Of a DNA stretch of 64,000 nt, positions 1 to 9,104 are shown piece after piece. Position numbers and translations under genes: made by a program. Source of the stretch: Azospirillum fermentarium (lineage in GTDB: Bacteria; Pseudomonadota; Alphaproteobacteria; Azospirillales; Azospirillaceae); assembly GCF_025961205.1 (NCBI RefSeq), contig NZ_JAOQNH010000001.1, positions 3,062,001 to 3,126,000 of the forward strand, read 5' to 3'. Below the pieces are notes generated by a model that was not told the DNA's origin, did no database searches, and worked only from the letters and a program-made list of their open reading frames with translations. Numbering within the stretch: the first letter of the stretch is position 1; the number at the start of each line of letters is the position of its first letter.

Positions 1-426
1 GTCACCGCCGCCGCGGGCCAGCGCGCCGTTGAACCACGCCGCCACGTCGCCGGGCCGCAGCAGGGCCGCCCAGCGGTACAGCGCCGCCGCCGCCGGCCTG
101 TGCCCCCGGTCGAACAGCGCGTCCGCCGCCGCCGACACCGCCACGGCCAGGGCGCCGCCGTCCAGCCGCCGGGCCGCGGCGGCCAGATTGCCGCGGTAGC
201 CGTCCGCCGCCGGATAAAGCGCCGCCGCCTGGGCCATGGCCGTCACCGCCTCGGCGAAGCGGCCCCGCTGGGCCAGCACCACGCCGGACAGGTGCAGCGC
301 ATCGCCGTGGCCGGGGTCGCGGGCCAGCACCGCGGCGTACCCCGCCGCCGCCGCCGCCGCCCGCCCGGCGCGGTGACAGGCCACCGCGTCCGCCAGCAGA
401 CTGTCAATTGTCAATGGGCTGCTCAT
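1..426 (-). CDS. TPR-repeat protein, 3' part cut by window edge
   Basis: Reading leftward from ATG at 424-426, the frame stays open for 142 codons to the window edge, so the C-terminus is missing. The translation begins MSSPLTIDSLLADAVACHRA and is rich in Ala, Leu, Gly and Arg. It shows tetratricopeptide-like helical pairs, for example AGYAAVLARDPGHGDALHLSG and GRFAEAVTAMAQAAALYP, in which spaced Ala, Gly, Leu and Pro follow the TPR pattern. Such N-terminal TPR arrays often precede glycosyltransferase or other catalytic domains, but nothing visible here decides that. The gene diverges from the fix operon and shares its upstream region. No -24/-12 element facing this gene was seen, so NifA control of it is not supported. 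Confidence 0.6.
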   Translation of the reverse strand, partial: MSSPLTIDSLLADAVACHRAGRAAAAAAGYAAVLARDPGHGDALHLSGVVLAQRGRFAEAVTAMAQAAALYPAADGYRGNLAAAARRLDGGALAVAVSAAADALFDRGHRPAAAALYRWAALLRPGDVAAWFNGALARGGGD

Positions 427-453
427 GCCATGAGGTTATACGCACAAAGCGGG

Positions 454-469
454 TGTAGCGAAACCGACA
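454..469 (+). promoter_or_regulatory. Distal NifA upstream activator site (TGT-N10-ACA)
   Basis: The sequence TGTAGCGAAACCGACA matches the NifA enhancer consensus TGT-N10-ACA exactly. Its centre lies 28 bp upstream of the centre of a second site and about 130 bp before the predicted fixA transcription start. Tandem sites are common at strongly NifA-activated promoters. The half-sites are short, so one match alone would be weak; the nearby elements give it weight. Confidence 0.72.
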
Positions 470-481
470 CCTAACCCGCCT

Positions 482-497
482 TGTCGGCTTTGCGACA
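482..497 (+). promoter_or_regulatory. Proximal NifA upstream activator site (TGT-N10-ACA)
   Basis: TGTCGGCTTTGCGACA is an exact TGT-N10-ACA NifA enhancer with extra dyad symmetry (TGTCG...CGACA). Its centre lies about 100 bp upstream of the predicted transcription start near 593, within the usual range for NifA enhancers. Confidence 0.85.
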
Positions 498-536
498 AAG
501 GTCAAACGGTTCTGAAACTGGGGTGAAACCAAGCGG

Positions 537-549
537 AATCAAGGTTTTG
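537..549 (+). promoter_or_regulatory. IHF-binding site between NifA enhancers and promoter
   Basis: AATCAAGGTTTTG matches the IHF core consensus WATCAA-N4-TTR at every defined position. It lies between the activator sites and the -24/-12 element, where IHF normally bends DNA to bring NifA to sigma-54 RNA polymerase. Confidence 0.75.
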
Positions 550-565
550 GGATAAAATCATCCGC

Positions 566-581
566 TGGCACAGCTATTGCA
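566..581 (+). promoter_or_regulatory. Sigma-54 (RpoN) -24/-12 promoter of fixABCX
   Basis: TGGCACAGCTATTGCA is a full match to the TGGCAC-N5-TTGCA consensus, with invariant GG at 567-568 and GC at 579-580 spaced 10 bp apart. Transcription should start about 12-14 bp downstream, near 593, giving an untranslated leader of about 110 bases before fixA. Confidence 0.92.
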
Positions 582-705
582 TTTTTCCAGCCAGCCCGAT
601 CACCCCCGGATGGGCGTACCCGCCGGGGGACCGCACAAATGCCGTACCCACTTTGCCGGTTCAGGCGCGACGACCCGCGCACGTCCACGGCCGCAGGAGA
701 CCGGA

Positions 706-1557
706 ATGCACATCGTCGTCTGTATTAAGCAGGTGCCAGACAGCGCGCAGATCCGCATCCACCCTGTCACCAACACCATCATGCGTCAGGGTGTGCCGGC
801 GATCATCAATCCTTACGACCTCTTCTCGCTGGAAGAGGCTCTGCGCATCAAGGACGCGACGGGTGCCCGCGTCACCGTCCTGACCATGGGTCCGCCCATG
901 GCCGAGGCGGCGCTGCGCAAGGCCCTGTCCTTCGGTGCAGACTCCGCGGTGCTGCTGACCGACCGCAAGTTCGCCGGTTCGGACACGCTGGCCACGTCCT
1001 ACGCGCTGACCTCCGCCATCCGCAAGCTGGAGGAGGAGGAGCCGGTCTCCATCGTGTTCTGCGGCAAGCAGACGGTGGACGGCGACACCGCCCAGGTCGG
1101 CCCCGGCATCTGCACCCGCATGGGCCTGCAGCAGCTGACCTACATCACCAAGATCGAAGACGTCGATCAGAAGACGAACCAGATCACGGTGCAGCGCCGC
1201 TCCGAAGGGGGCGTGCAGGTGCTGAAGACCACGATGCCCTGCATGATCACCATGCTGGAAGGCACCAACACCATCCGCTTCGGCACCATGGACGACATGT
1301 TCCGCGCCGCCCGCACCCCGCTGAAGGTGTGGAGCAAGGACGATTGCGTCGATGACGAGAACAAGGTCGGCCTGAAGGGGTCGCCCACCGTGGTGTCCAA
1401 GGTGTTCGTGCCCAAGCCGCGCGCCGAACGCGCCAAGTTCATCGAGGTGGACGGCGGCGATCCCGTGGCGCTGGCCGCTGCCGCGGTCGATACCGTCTTC
1501 ACGGTCCAGCCCAAGCTGGCCGCCGACCTGCTCGGCGCCGCCGCCGCCGGCCACTGA
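706..1557 (+). CDS. fixA: FixA, electron transfer flavoprotein beta-type subunit
   Basis: This 283-residue ETF beta-family protein begins [20 protein letters not shown], the typical FixA N-terminus, and carries the AMP/FAD-binding fold with [15 protein letters not shown] in the middle. FixA pairs with FixB as the electron-bifurcating flavoprotein that oxidises NADH, sending one electron to quinone through FixC and FixX and one to the low-potential ferredoxin or flavodoxin that feeds nitrogenase. The ATG at 706 was chosen because AGGAGA at 695-700 lies just upstream. An in-frame TTG at 577 falls inside the sigma-54 promoter and cannot be the start. It is the first gene of fixABCX, and fixB follows after 29 bp. 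NifA/RpoN regulation is predicted from the upstream elements. Confidence 0.95.
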   Translation: MHIVVCIKQVPDSAQIRIHPVTNTIMRQGVPAIINPYDLFSLEEALRIKDATGARVTVLTMGPPMAEAALRKALSFGADSAVLLTDRKFAGSDTLATSYALTSAIRKLEEEEPVSIVFCGKQTVDGDTAQVGPGICTRMGLQQLTYITKIEDVDQKTNQITVQRRSEGGVQVLKTTMPCMITMLEGTNTIRFGTMDDMFRAARTPLKVWSKDDCVDDENKVGLKGSPTVVSKVFVPKPRAERAKFIEVDGGDPVALAAAAVDTVFTVQPKLAADLLGAAAAGH

Positions 1558-1586
1558 CAACCGCTAGCCCCGACGAGGCGACGACG

Positions 1587-2666
1587 ATGAGCCAACCGAG
1601 CAAGCCGCAAGGACGCCGTTTCCAGCTTCCCGAACACCTGAAGGTCTATCAGGGTGTGTGGGTGATCATCGAGCAGGAACGCGGACAGGTCCATTCCGTG
1701 TCGTGGGAGCTGGTGGGCGAAGCCCGCAAGCTGGCCGACAAGCTGGGGGTCGAGGTGGCGGCCGTGGTGCTGGGCGCCGAAGGCCCGGACCTGAACCGCA
1801 TCTGCGGCGAGTCCTTCGGCTTCGGTGCCGACGTGGTCTACAAGGTCACGCACCCGTGCCTGAAGGACTACCGCACCGACCCCTATTCCAAGGTGATGAC
1901 CGAGGTGGTCAACACCTACAAGCCGGAAATCGTTCTGCTGGGCGCCACCACGCTGGGCCGCGACCTGGCCGGCGCCATCGCCACCACGCTGAACACCGGC
2001 CTGACCGCCGACTGTACGGAACTCGACATCTACGCCGAGAACCGCAGCCTGGCGGCCACCCGCCCGACCTTCGGCGGCACGCTGCTGTGCACCATCCAGA
2101 CGCTGGCCTACCGCCCGCAGATGGCCACCGTGCGGCCCCGCGTGATGGCCATGCCCGACCGTGACGAAACCCGCATCGGCCGCGTGATCGAGGTCACCCC
2201 GACCCTGGTCGAGGACGAAATCGTCACCAAGGTGCTGAACTTCATCCCCGACAGCGCCCAGAACGAAGCCCAGCTCGCCTTCGCCGACATCATCGTGTCC
2301 GCCGGCAAGGGCCTGGGCAAGCAAGAGAACATGAAGCTGGTGTGGGATCTGGCCAAGGTGCTGGGGGCCGAGGTGGGCGTGTCCCGCCCGCTGGTCCAGG
2401 CCGGCTGGGTCGGCAACGACCGTCAGGTGGGCCAGACCGGCAAGACCGTGCGGCCCAAGCTCTACATCGCCGCCGGCATCTCCGGCGCCATCCAGCATCG
2501 CGTCGGCATGGAAAAGTCCGACCTGATCCTGGCCATCAACACCGATCCCAACGCCACCATCTTCGAATTCGCCCATTACGGCATCGTGGGCGACGCGCTG
2601 AAGATCCTGCCCGCCCTGACCGAAGCCTTCGCCAAGAAGCTGTCGGTCAACCGGCTGGCAAGCTGA
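1587..2666 (+). CDS. fixB: FixB, electron transfer flavoprotein alpha-type subunit
   Basis: This 359-residue ETF alpha-family protein has an N-terminal domain (about residues 20-200) and a C-terminal FAD-binding domain. The latter carries [17 protein letters not shown] and [14 protein letters not shown], the hallmark ETF-alpha flavin-binding segments. The N-terminal [20 protein letters not shown] is typical of FixB rather than housekeeping EtfA. It forms a heterodimer with FixA. GAGG about 10 bases before the ATG serves as ribosome-binding site. It lies 28 bp ahead of fixC in the same operon. Confidence 0.95.
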   Translation: MSQPSKPQGRRFQLPEHLKVYQGVWVIIEQERGQVHSVSWELVGEARKLADKLGVEVAAVVLGAEGPDLNRICGESFGFGADVVYKVTHPCLKDYRTDPYSKVMTEVVNTYKPEIVLLGATTLGRDLAGAIATTLNTGLTADCTELDIYAENRSLAATRPTFGGTLLCTIQTLAYRPQMATVRPRVMAMPDRDETRIGRVIEVTPTLVEDEIVTKVLNFIPDSAQNEAQLAFADIIVSAGKGLGKQENMKLVWDLAKVLGAEVGVSRPLVQAGWVGNDRQVGQTGKTVRPKLYIAAGISGAIQHRVGMEKSDLILAINTDPNATIFEFAHYGIVGDALKILPALTEAFAKKLSVNRLAS

Positions 2667-2694
2667 CCACGGGCCCGAAGGAGGACCAAGAGAC

Positions 2695-3996
2695 ATGGTT
2701 GAGAAGTTCGACGCCATCGTCATCGGGGCCGGCCCGTCCGGCAACGCGGCGGCCTACACCTTGGCGAAGGCGGGGCTGAACGTCCTGCAGCTTGAGCGCG
2801 GGGAATATCCCGGCGCCAAGAACGTCCAGGGCGGCATCATGTATTCGTCGGAACTGGAAAAGATCATTCCGGATTTCCGCGAGGACTGCCCCACCGAGCG
2901 CCACATCATCGAACAGCGCATCTGGCTGCTGGGCGACGACAGCTACATCGGCACCAACTACCGGTCCGAAGCGTTCAACAACGACGCCCCCAACCGCTAC
3001 ACCATCATCCGCGCCAACATCGACAAGTGGTGGGGCGAGAAGGTGCGCGGGGCCGGTGCGCTCCAGATCTGCGAAACCACCGTCACCGAGCTGATCCGTG
3101 ACGAGGCGGGCCGCGTGACCGGCGTGCGCACCGACCGCGTGGGCGGCGAGATCCACGCCGACGTGGTGGTGATGGCCGACGGCGTGAACGCGCTGCTGGC
3201 CAAGCGCGCCGGGTTCCAGCAGGAAGCCAAGCCGGAAAACGTGGCGCTGGCGGTCAAGGAGATCATGTTCATCGACCCGCAGCTCATCGAGCAGCGGTTC
3301 GGGATCAAGGACGACGAGGGCGTCGTCATCGAGATCATGGGCAAGGTCACCAAGGGCATGGTGGGCACGGCGTTCCTGTACACCAACAAGGAATCGCTGA
3401 CCATCGGCATCGGCTGCCTGATCTCCGACTTCAAGGCCGGCAACACCGCGCCGTACAAGATGCTGGAGGATCTGAAGAACCACCCGGTCATCAAGCCGCT
3501 GGTGGAGAACGCCGAGATGAAGGAATACGCCGCCCACATGATCCCCGAGGGCGGGTACAAGGCGGTGCCGCAGCTCTACGGCGACGGCTGGATGGTGGTG
3601 GGCGACGCCGCCCACTTCAACAACGCCGCCCACCGCGAAGGCTCCAACCTCGCCATGGCCTCGGGCCGCATGGCGGCGGAGACCATCATCGAGCTGAAGC
3701 GGTCCGGCCGTCCGATGACCACGGCCAATCTGGCCGCCTACAAGGCGAAGCTGGACGGCAGCTTCATCATGAAGGATCTGAAGAAATACCGGAACCTGCC
3801 GGGCGTGATGCACGGCAACAAGCAGTTCTTTACCGACTACCCCGACCTCATCAACGGTGCGGCGCACAATCTCTTCACCGTGGACAGCGTGGACAAGCTG
3901 ACCAAGGAGAAGGAGATCATGAAGTCCTTCGCCAAGAAGCGGTCGGTGATGGGTCTGGTGGGTGATGCGTTCAAGCTGGTGAGGGCGTTCCGATGA
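2695..3996 (+). CDS. fixC: FixC, FAD-dependent electron transfer flavoprotein-quinone oxidoreductase
   Basis: This 433-residue flavoprotein of the geranylgeranyl-reductase/ETF-QO family has the dinucleotide-binding motif GAGPSG at residues 11-16. Later come the FAD-contact segments VVMADGVNALLA and WMVVGDAAHFNNAAHREGSNLAM. It accepts electrons from FixAB and, with the ferredoxin-like FixX, reduces membrane quinone. A strong ribosome-binding site (AAGGAGG) precedes the ATG. The stop overlaps the fixX start by 4 bp (ATGA), implying translational coupling and equal stoichiometry of FixC and FixX. Confidence 0.95.
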   Translation: MVEKFDAIVIGAGPSGNAAAYTLAKAGLNVLQLERGEYPGAKNVQGGIMYSSELEKIIPDFREDCPTERHIIEQRIWLLGDDSYIGTNYRSEAFNNDAPNRYTIIRANIDKWWGEKVRGAGALQICETTVTELIRDEAGRVTGVRTDRVGGEIHADVVVMADGVNALLAKRAGFQQEAKPENVALAVKEIMFIDPQLIEQRFGIKDDEGVVIEIMGKVTKGMVGTAFLYTNKESLTIGIGCLISDFKAGNTAPYKMLEDLKNHPVIKPLVENAEMKEYAAHMIPEGGYKAVPQLYGDGWMVVGDAAHFNNAAHREGSNLAMASGRMAAETIIELKRSGRPMTTANLAAYKAKLDGSFIMKDLKKYRNLPGVMHGNKQFFTDYPDLINGAAHNLFTVDSVDKLTKEKEIMKSFAKKRSVMGLVGDAFKLVRAFR

Positions 3997-4286
3997 GCCA
4001 CATGATCAAAGTCGAAGAGAAGCTGTACCAGAACCGCTACATCGTCGATGAAAGCCGTCCGCACATCGCGATCAAGAACGAGGAGACCTGCAAGACCTGC
4101 GAAACGCAGCCCTGCACGTGGTGCTGCCCCGCGGCCTGCTATTCCAAGAACGAAGCCGGCACCGTGACCCTGGTCACCGACGGCTGCCTGGAATGCGGCA
4201 CCTGCCGGGTGGTGTGCCAGGACAAGGAAAATGTTCTCTGGGACTACCCGCGCGGCGGTTACGGCATCAGTTATAAGTTCGGCTGA
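3993..4286 (+). CDS. fixX: FixX, ferredoxin-like protein
   Basis: This 97-residue iron-sulfur protein has two cysteine clusters: C33, C36, C41, C44, C45 and C49, then C65-x2-C68-x2-C71-x3-C75. The C-terminus ends in the conserved WDYPRGGYGISYKFG of the FixX and ETF-QO ferredoxin domain. It partners FixC in passing electrons to quinone. The ATG overlaps the fixC stop. It is the last gene of the operon, followed by a strong terminator. Confidence 0.95.
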   Translation: MSHMIKVEEKLYQNRYIVDESRPHIAIKNEETCKTCETQPCTWCCPAACYSKNEAGTVTLVTDGCLECGTCRVVCQDKENVLWDYPRGGYGISYKFG

Positions 4287-4342
4287 GGCAGGCCGCCCGA
4301 CCATCCGGCGGCTGGACCCTCTCCTATCCGCCAACTCTGGAG

Positions 4343-4377
4343 ACCCCTCCGTTCTTGTGGACGGAGGGGTTTTTTTG
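4343..4377 (+). terminator. Rho-independent terminator of fixABCX
   Basis: A perfect 10-bp stem (ACCCCTCCGT at 4343-4352 pairs with ACGGAGGGGT at 4361-4370) with an 8-base loop is followed by six further T residues. The T-run is on the plus side only, so it serves fixX rather than the converging bdhA. Confidence 0.9.
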
Positions 4378-4391
4378 TGCCCGCTCCCCCT

Positions 4392-5174
4392 TTACTGCGC
4401 CGTCCAGCCGCCGTCGATCGACAGGGCCGCCCCGGTGATCTGGTCGGCGCTGGGGGAACAGAGGAAGGTGGTGAAGCCGCCGATCTGTTCGGGCGTCACG
4501 AAATCCCCCGACGGCTGCTTGGCGCCCAGCAATTCGGCCCGCGCGGCGTCGGTGGTCAGGCCACGGGCGGCGGCCAGCGCGTCGATCTGCGCCTGCACCA
4601 GCGGCGTCAGCACCCAGCCGGGGCAGATGGCGTTGCAGGTGACGCCGGTGCCGGCGGTCTCCAGCCCCACCACCTTGGTCAGCCCCACCACCCCGTGCTT
4701 GGCCGCCACATAGGCCGCCTTCTGCGCCGAGGCCACCAGCCCGTGGGCCGACGCGATGTTGACGATGCGGCCCCACCCGCGCTCCTTCATCCCCGGCAGG
4801 GCCAGACGGGTGGCGTGGAACACCGCCGACAGGTTCAGCGCGATCACCGCGTCCCAGCGCTCCACGGGGAAATCCTCCACCGGGGCCACATGCTGGATGC
4901 CGGCGTTGTTGACCAGGATGTCGATGCGCCCCCAGGCGGCCAGGGTCTCCCCCACCAGCGCTTCCACCCCGTCGGTGCGGGTCAGGTCGGCGCCGTTGTG
5001 CCGCACCCGCACCCCGTGTTCCCCGGCGATGTCCCGCACCAGCGAGGCGACCGCATCCGGCGCGCCGAAGCCGTTCAGCATCACGTCGGCCCCGGCACCG
5101 GCCAGGGCGCGGGCCGTGCCCAGCCCGATACCGCTGGTGGAGCCGGTGACGATGGCGACCTTACCCTTCAACAT
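4392..5174 (-). CDS. bdhA: 3-hydroxybutyrate dehydrogenase (short-chain dehydrogenase)
   Basis: This 260-residue SDR enzyme interconverts D-3-hydroxybutyrate and acetoacetate with NAD, the entry point to polyhydroxybutyrate monomer use. It shows the cofactor motif TGSTSGIG near residue 11, NNAG, the catalytic serine in NIASAHG, and YVAAKHG (YxxxK). The substrate-loop sequence NAICPGWVLTPLVQAQIDALA is characteristic of the PHB-linked enzyme family. AGGAA lies 7 bases before the ATG. It lies 80 bp downstream of the AsmA gene on the same strand and converges on fixX. Substrate assignment rests on family resemblance. Confidence 0.88.
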   Translation of the reverse strand: MLKGKVAIVTGSTSGIGLGTARALAGAGADVMLNGFGAPDAVASLVRDIAGEHGVRVRHNGADLTRTDGVEALVGETLAAWGRIDILVNNAGIQHVAPVEDFPVERWDAVIALNLSAVFHATRLALPGMKERGWGRIVNIASAHGLVASAQKAAYVAAKHGVVGLTKVVGLETAGTGVTCNAICPGWVLTPLVQAQIDALAAARGLTTDAARAELLGAKQPSGDFVTPEQIGGFTTFLCSPSADQITGAALSIDGGWTAQ

Positions 5175-5254
5175 GGCGCGTTCCTGCCCGTGGTTTTCGT
5201 CGAGACGGCAGGAATGTACGCCATCCCCGGCGTTCGTCCAGGGTGGCGTGCGGG

Positions 5255-8200
5255 TTACGGCGCTCCCCCCTCCCCGCCCGCGCGGCGGGTCAGGAAGGCA
5301 TGCACCGGGGCCATGTCCAGGGACCGCGACGGCGCATCCGCCGCACCCGACAGGCGCAGGGTGACCGGCGGCGCGTCGGTTTCGGTGGCGGGGGTCATGG
5401 TCACCTGCCCGGTCACGGTGCCGGCCAGCAGGTCGTACGACCCCGCCGCCGCCGCCTGCCCCAGGGGTGCCGTCATGCGGGCGTCGTCGGTGCGCAGGAC
5501 GCCGTGGTCGGCGGTGACCGTCGCGGTCAGCGTGTCGAACGGCGTCACGCCCCCCTTCATGGCCGCGGTCAGAGCCTCCAGCGCGTCCTGCGGGCGGGCC
5601 ACGCGGGGAAGCCGGTCGCGCAGGACGGCGAAATCCACCCCGCCCAGCCGCCCGTCCCGCACCGTCACCGTGCCGGTGCCGGCCATGCCCAGGGCCATCG
5701 CCTGACGGCTGCCGCCGACGGTGGTCAGGTCGAAGCTGGCATCCACCGCCCCATCGGCGATGCCGAAGGGAAAGCCCGCCGCCCCCGTCCCGTCAGGGCG
5801 CGCGCCCACCAGGGTCAGCGACAGCGCCGCCGTGGGCGATTGCCCCGGCGGTGCCGACAGGGTGCCGCTCACCCCCAGCCGCCCGCCCAGAAAGCGGGCA
5901 TCCATGGGATCGAGCGACAGAACGCCATCGGACAGCGACGCCTTCAGCGCCGCGTCGTCCAGACGCCACCCGCCCATGCGGATGGAGGAGGCGGTCAGCG
6001 ACAGCCGCCCGTCGGCGGCCCGCAGCCAGCCCAGCGGCAGCGGCTGCACCGTCTCGTGTTCCTTGGCCGGGGACGGGGACGGGGCGGCGGAGGCCGGCGC
6101 CGTGCCACCCATCAGCCGCTCCAGGTCAAGCCCGCCGGTCTGCAGCGCCGCCTCCACCCGCGGACGCTCGCCGTCCAGGGCGACCTCCACCCGGCCGGCG
6201 ACGGCGGTGTCCAGCGCATGGCCCTGGATGTTGTTCAGCGTCACCGCCGCCCCCGCGGCGGTCATGTCGGTGTAGAGATCCAGCGCCCCGCCCAGCGCCA
6301 CCGCCCCATCGGTCACCAGCGGCGCCAGCGCCGACAGGTCGGGGTGGGTGACCCGGACGGTCAGGGCGGAGTCGGGCATCTGGCCCGGCGGCGTGTGGAC
6401 GGCGTTGCGCACCACCCCGCCCGCCTGCAGCGTGCCGCCGGCGGCCTTCAGCACCACCTCCACGCCCAAGGCGGCGGCATCGCCGGTCAGCCGCCCGTCC
6501 AGCGCCACCGGCCCCAGCCGTTCGGGCGCCGGGACCGCCGCCGGCCACGGCAGCAGACGCGCCGCCGCGGCCAGATTGTCCGCCCGCGCCGTCACCGTCA
6601 GATCCGCCCCCTGGAGCGGCAGGATCCCGGCCAGCGTGCCACGGACCCGGCCCGACACACCGGCCACATCGTCCACCCGCGCATCCCGGATGGTCAGGGT
6701 GCCCCGGGCGACGGTGGCGTCCAGGGCGGCCCCCCTGACCGGCACGCCGGCCATGGTCAGCTCCCCCGCGGACAGCGCCAGATGGGCGTCGAAACCGTCC
6801 AGAAACCGCGCCGGGGCCGGGGTGGGCGCCATGCCGCGGGCGATGCCGCCGCCGTTGCGCGCCGCCGGCCGCGATTCCGCCGCGGGAGACGGGGACGGGG
6901 ACGGGGACGCCGCCGCGGTCAGGTGATAGGCATCGGCGTCCAGCCGGTCGATGGCCAGTTGCACGCCCAGCGCCGGGCGCGGGCGGTTGCCGCCCGCGGC
7001 GGCATAGGTGACGCCGCCGGTGGCGCGGGTGCCGTCCACGGTCAGGTCGAGCCCGCTGACCTCCACCACGCCGGGGCGCAGGCCCACCTGCGCTTGCATG
7101 GACGCCTTGGCCAGACGGTCCGCGGACACGGCGGCGGTGTCCACCTTCAGCCAGTCCAGCAGGCCGCGCAGATTGGCCGTGCCGGCCCCCAGCCGCAGGG
7201 CCGCCGCCGGCTCGCCGTTCTCCGCGCGCCTGACGGTGCCGGCCAGCCCCACCTCGGTCCCGCCGGGCAGCAGGGCGCCGGCCCGCTCCAGGGTGACGGC
7301 ATCCTCCCTCACCGTGCCCTCGGCCCGCAGCTTCTGCACCGCGGCCCCGTTCCAGGTCACCGATTCCACCGCCAGATCGACGCGGGTTTCCACCCCTGCG
7401 GGGAACGCCGGCCAGTCCGGGGCCGCGGCGGGGTCGCTGCGGTCCGTCCTGCCGGCGGAACCGCCGCCCAGCGCGTTCCCCAGCGACGGCAGCGCGGACA
7501 GGGACGGCAGCGCCGAGGCCGGCTTCTGCGCCGCCCGCTGCTGCCAGCCGTCCAGGTCGAGACGGTTGACCGACAGCGACACCTCCGCCTGCGCCGGGAC
7601 CGGAGCCGGGGCGCCACCGGGCGCGGCGGGGCCGGTGCGGTAGGAGGCCGTGCCGCTGGCGTGGGTGTCGCCCACCACGGTTTCCAGGGCCGACAGGCGC
7701 ACGGTGCCCGGCGATGCCTCCACCGCCGCCTTCAGGGTGAAGGGCTGGGGCGGCGCCCCGGCGGGGGCGGTGCCGATGACCGGTTGGAGCACCGACAGGG
7801 TGCGCGCCAGATCGTCGCCCTCGGCCCGCACCTCGCCCTGCAGCCGCACGCCGGGGGCGGCCTCGCCGCCCATGGCGGCCCCGGTGATGATGCCGGCGAA
7901 ACGGACGGTGGCGTCGGAGTCCACCAGCGACATCCCGACTCGCAGCGACGCGGCGGTGCCTTCGGACAGGCGCCCGACGTTGACGTCCCCCTTCATGGGC
8001 AGGCCGCGCAGGGTGAACGACCCTTGCGCCTGCAGCGGCCCGGTGATGGACGAGGCCACCACCCGCGCGTTGACCCCGCCGATGGTTTCGGTCTGGCCGC
8101 GGGCGGCGTCGCGGTAGACGATGGTGCCCTGCTCCACCGTCACCTGATCGAAGCTGATGGCCCCGGCCAGCCCGCTGCCGGCGGGGTTGGGGATGGCGGG

Positions 8201-8599
8201 GCGGGCGCGGGTGCCGTTGAAATCCCAATTGAAGCGGCCGTCGGCCAGCACCTCGAACACGAAGACCGGCTCGATCAGCGTGACGCTTTCCACCTGGATG
8301 CGCCCGCTGAGCAGCGGCCACAGCGCCACCGACACGTCCAGTTCCTTCAGCCGCGCCATCACCGGCTCGGCGGCCCCCGGCGGGCCGGCCAGCCGGGCGT
8401 CGCGCACCACCAGCGTCGGCACGGGCAACAGGCTGAGGCGGATCGGCCCGGCCAGTTCCAGCGGGCGCCCCGTCACCTCGCTCACCTGGGCGGCGATCTC
8501 GTCCTTGTATGCGGTCCAGTCGATCAGCGCCGGCGCCGCCAGCAGCAGCGCCGCCCCACCCCCCAGGACCGCCCCAACCGTGATCAGGATCTTCTTCAC
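5255..8599 (-). CDS. AsmA-family protein, large envelope protein
   Basis: This 1114-residue AsmA/TamB-like protein is anchored by one N-terminal membrane segment (KILITVGAVLGGGAALLLAA). An AsmA N-terminal domain follows (EVTGRPLELAGPIRLSLLP). The middle is long, repetitive beta-helical sequence, and the C-terminal AsmA domain includes VRDGRLGGVDFAVLRDRLPR. The family forms bridge-like proteins linked to phospholipid transport and outer-membrane homeostasis. The GTG at 8597-8599 was chosen because GGAGAT sits just upstream and it begins the membrane segment; open sequence further upstream has no signal. Two Ser-Pro/Ala-rich linkers, near 6.07 and 6.89 kb, are encoded by GGGGAC repeats. The gene diverges from the DUF4169 gene. 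Confidence 0.85.
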   Translation of the reverse strand: MKKILITVGAVLGGGAALLLAAPALIDWTAYKDEIAAQVSEVTGRPLELAGPIRLSLLPVPTLVVRDARLAGPPGAAEPVMARLKELDVSVALWPLLSGRIQVESVTLIEPVFVFEVLADGRFNWDFNGTRARPAIPNPAGSGLAGAISFDQVTVEQGTIVYRDAARGQTETIGGVNARVVASSITGPLQAQGSFTLRGLPMKGDVNVGRLSEGTAASLRVGMSLVDSDATVRFAGIITGAAMGGEAAPGVRLQGEVRAEGDDLARTLSVLQPVIGTAPAGAPPQPFTLKAAVEASPGTVRLSALETVVGDTHASGTASYRTGPAAPGGAPAPVPAQAEVSLSVNRLDLDGWQQRAAQKPASALPSLSALPSLGNALGGGSAGRTDRSDPAAAPDWPAFPAGVETRVDLAVESVTWNGAAVQKLRAEGTVREDAVTLERAGALLPGGTEVGLAGTVRRAENGEPAAALRLGAGTANLRGLLDWLKVDTAAVSADRLAKASMQAQVGLRPGVVEVSGLDLTVDGTRATGGVTYAAAGGNRPRPALGVQLAIDRLDADAYHLTAAASPSPSPSPAAESRPAARNGGGIARGMAPTPAPARFLDGFDAHLALSAGELTMAGVPVRGAALDATVARGTLTIRDARVDDVAGVSGRVRGTLAGILPLQGADLTVTARADNLAAAARLLPWPAAVPAPERLGPVALDGRLTGDAAALGVEVVLKAAGGTLQAGGVVRNAVHTPPGQMPDSALTVRVTHPDLSALAPLVTDGAVALGGALDLYTDMTAAGAAVTLNNIQGHALDTAVAGRVEVALDGERPRVEAALQTGGLDLERLMGGTAPASAAPSPSPAKEHETVQPLPLGWLRAADGRLSLTASSIRMGGWRLDDAALKASLSDGVLSLDPMDARFLGGRLGVSGTLSAPPGQSPTAALSLTLVGARPDGTGAAGFPFGIADGAVDASFDLTTVGGSRQAMALGMAGTGTVTVRDGRLGGVDFAVLRDRLPRVARPQDALEALTAAMKGGVTPFDTLTATVTADHGVLRTDDARMTAPLGQAAAAGSYDLLAGTVTGQVTMTPATETDAPPVTLRLSGAADAPSRSLDMAPVHAFLTRRAGGEGGAP

Positions 8600-8807
8600 C
8601 GGATCTCCACCGCGGTTCTCCACCCGTCGTCTGCGCCCGAACGATGCCCGCCCGGCAGCCTTCGGGCAAGGCTTCTCCGACGTGCCGTGTTCGGGTACTC
8701 TTTTGCCCCGGACGGACGGCGGCACAACAGAAGCCAAGGAATTTGGGCATTCCCGCGGCAAAGCTGCCGCCAGCGCCGGATTTTGGCGATTTCCGCAGAG
8801 GTGCTCC

Positions 8808-8984
8808 ATGGGCGACATCGTGAACCTGAACCGTTTCCGCAAACAGCAGGAACGCCGCCGCAAAGAGGACGAAGCCGCCGAGAACCGCGTGCGCTTCGGC
8901 CGGACCAAGGCCGAACGCGTCCAGGACCGCACCGAGGAGGACCGCCGCAACCGCGATCTCGACGGAAAGAAACGCGGCGATTGA
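8808..8984 (+). CDS. DUF4169 family small protein
   Basis: This 58-residue, highly charged protein begins MGDIVNLNRFRKQQERRRKE and contains ENRVRFGRTKAER, the core of the alphaproteobacterial DUF4169 family. It has no membrane segment and is probably a soluble, mostly helical protein of unknown role. AGAGGTG precedes the ATG. It diverges from the AsmA gene across a 208-bp gap and is followed by a hemerythrin gene 120 bp downstream. Confidence 0.8.
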   Translation: MGDIVNLNRFRKQQERRRKEDEAAENRVRFGRTKAERVQDRTEEDRRNRDLDGKKRGD

Positions 8985-9104
8985 CCTTTTCCCTGCGCAC
9001 GCCCTGCGGCACGGCGCCGCAAGGTCCGGGTTTGCCAAAACCGGCGGCACCCGTCACAACAGACCCGTCCCCTGACCGGCAGGAGATGGCCCGAGGTACC
9101 CGGC

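Noticed and set aside
427-540. A possible -24/-12 promoter facing the TPR gene.
   Set aside because: No GTGCCA or related reverse pattern with correct spacing was found between the TPR start and the NifA sites.
577-705. A 43-codon N-terminal extension of FixA from a TTG at 577.
   Set aside because: The TTG lies inside the -12 element of the sigma-54 promoter, upstream of the predicted transcript start. The conserved FixA N-terminus begins at 706 after a good ribosome-binding site.
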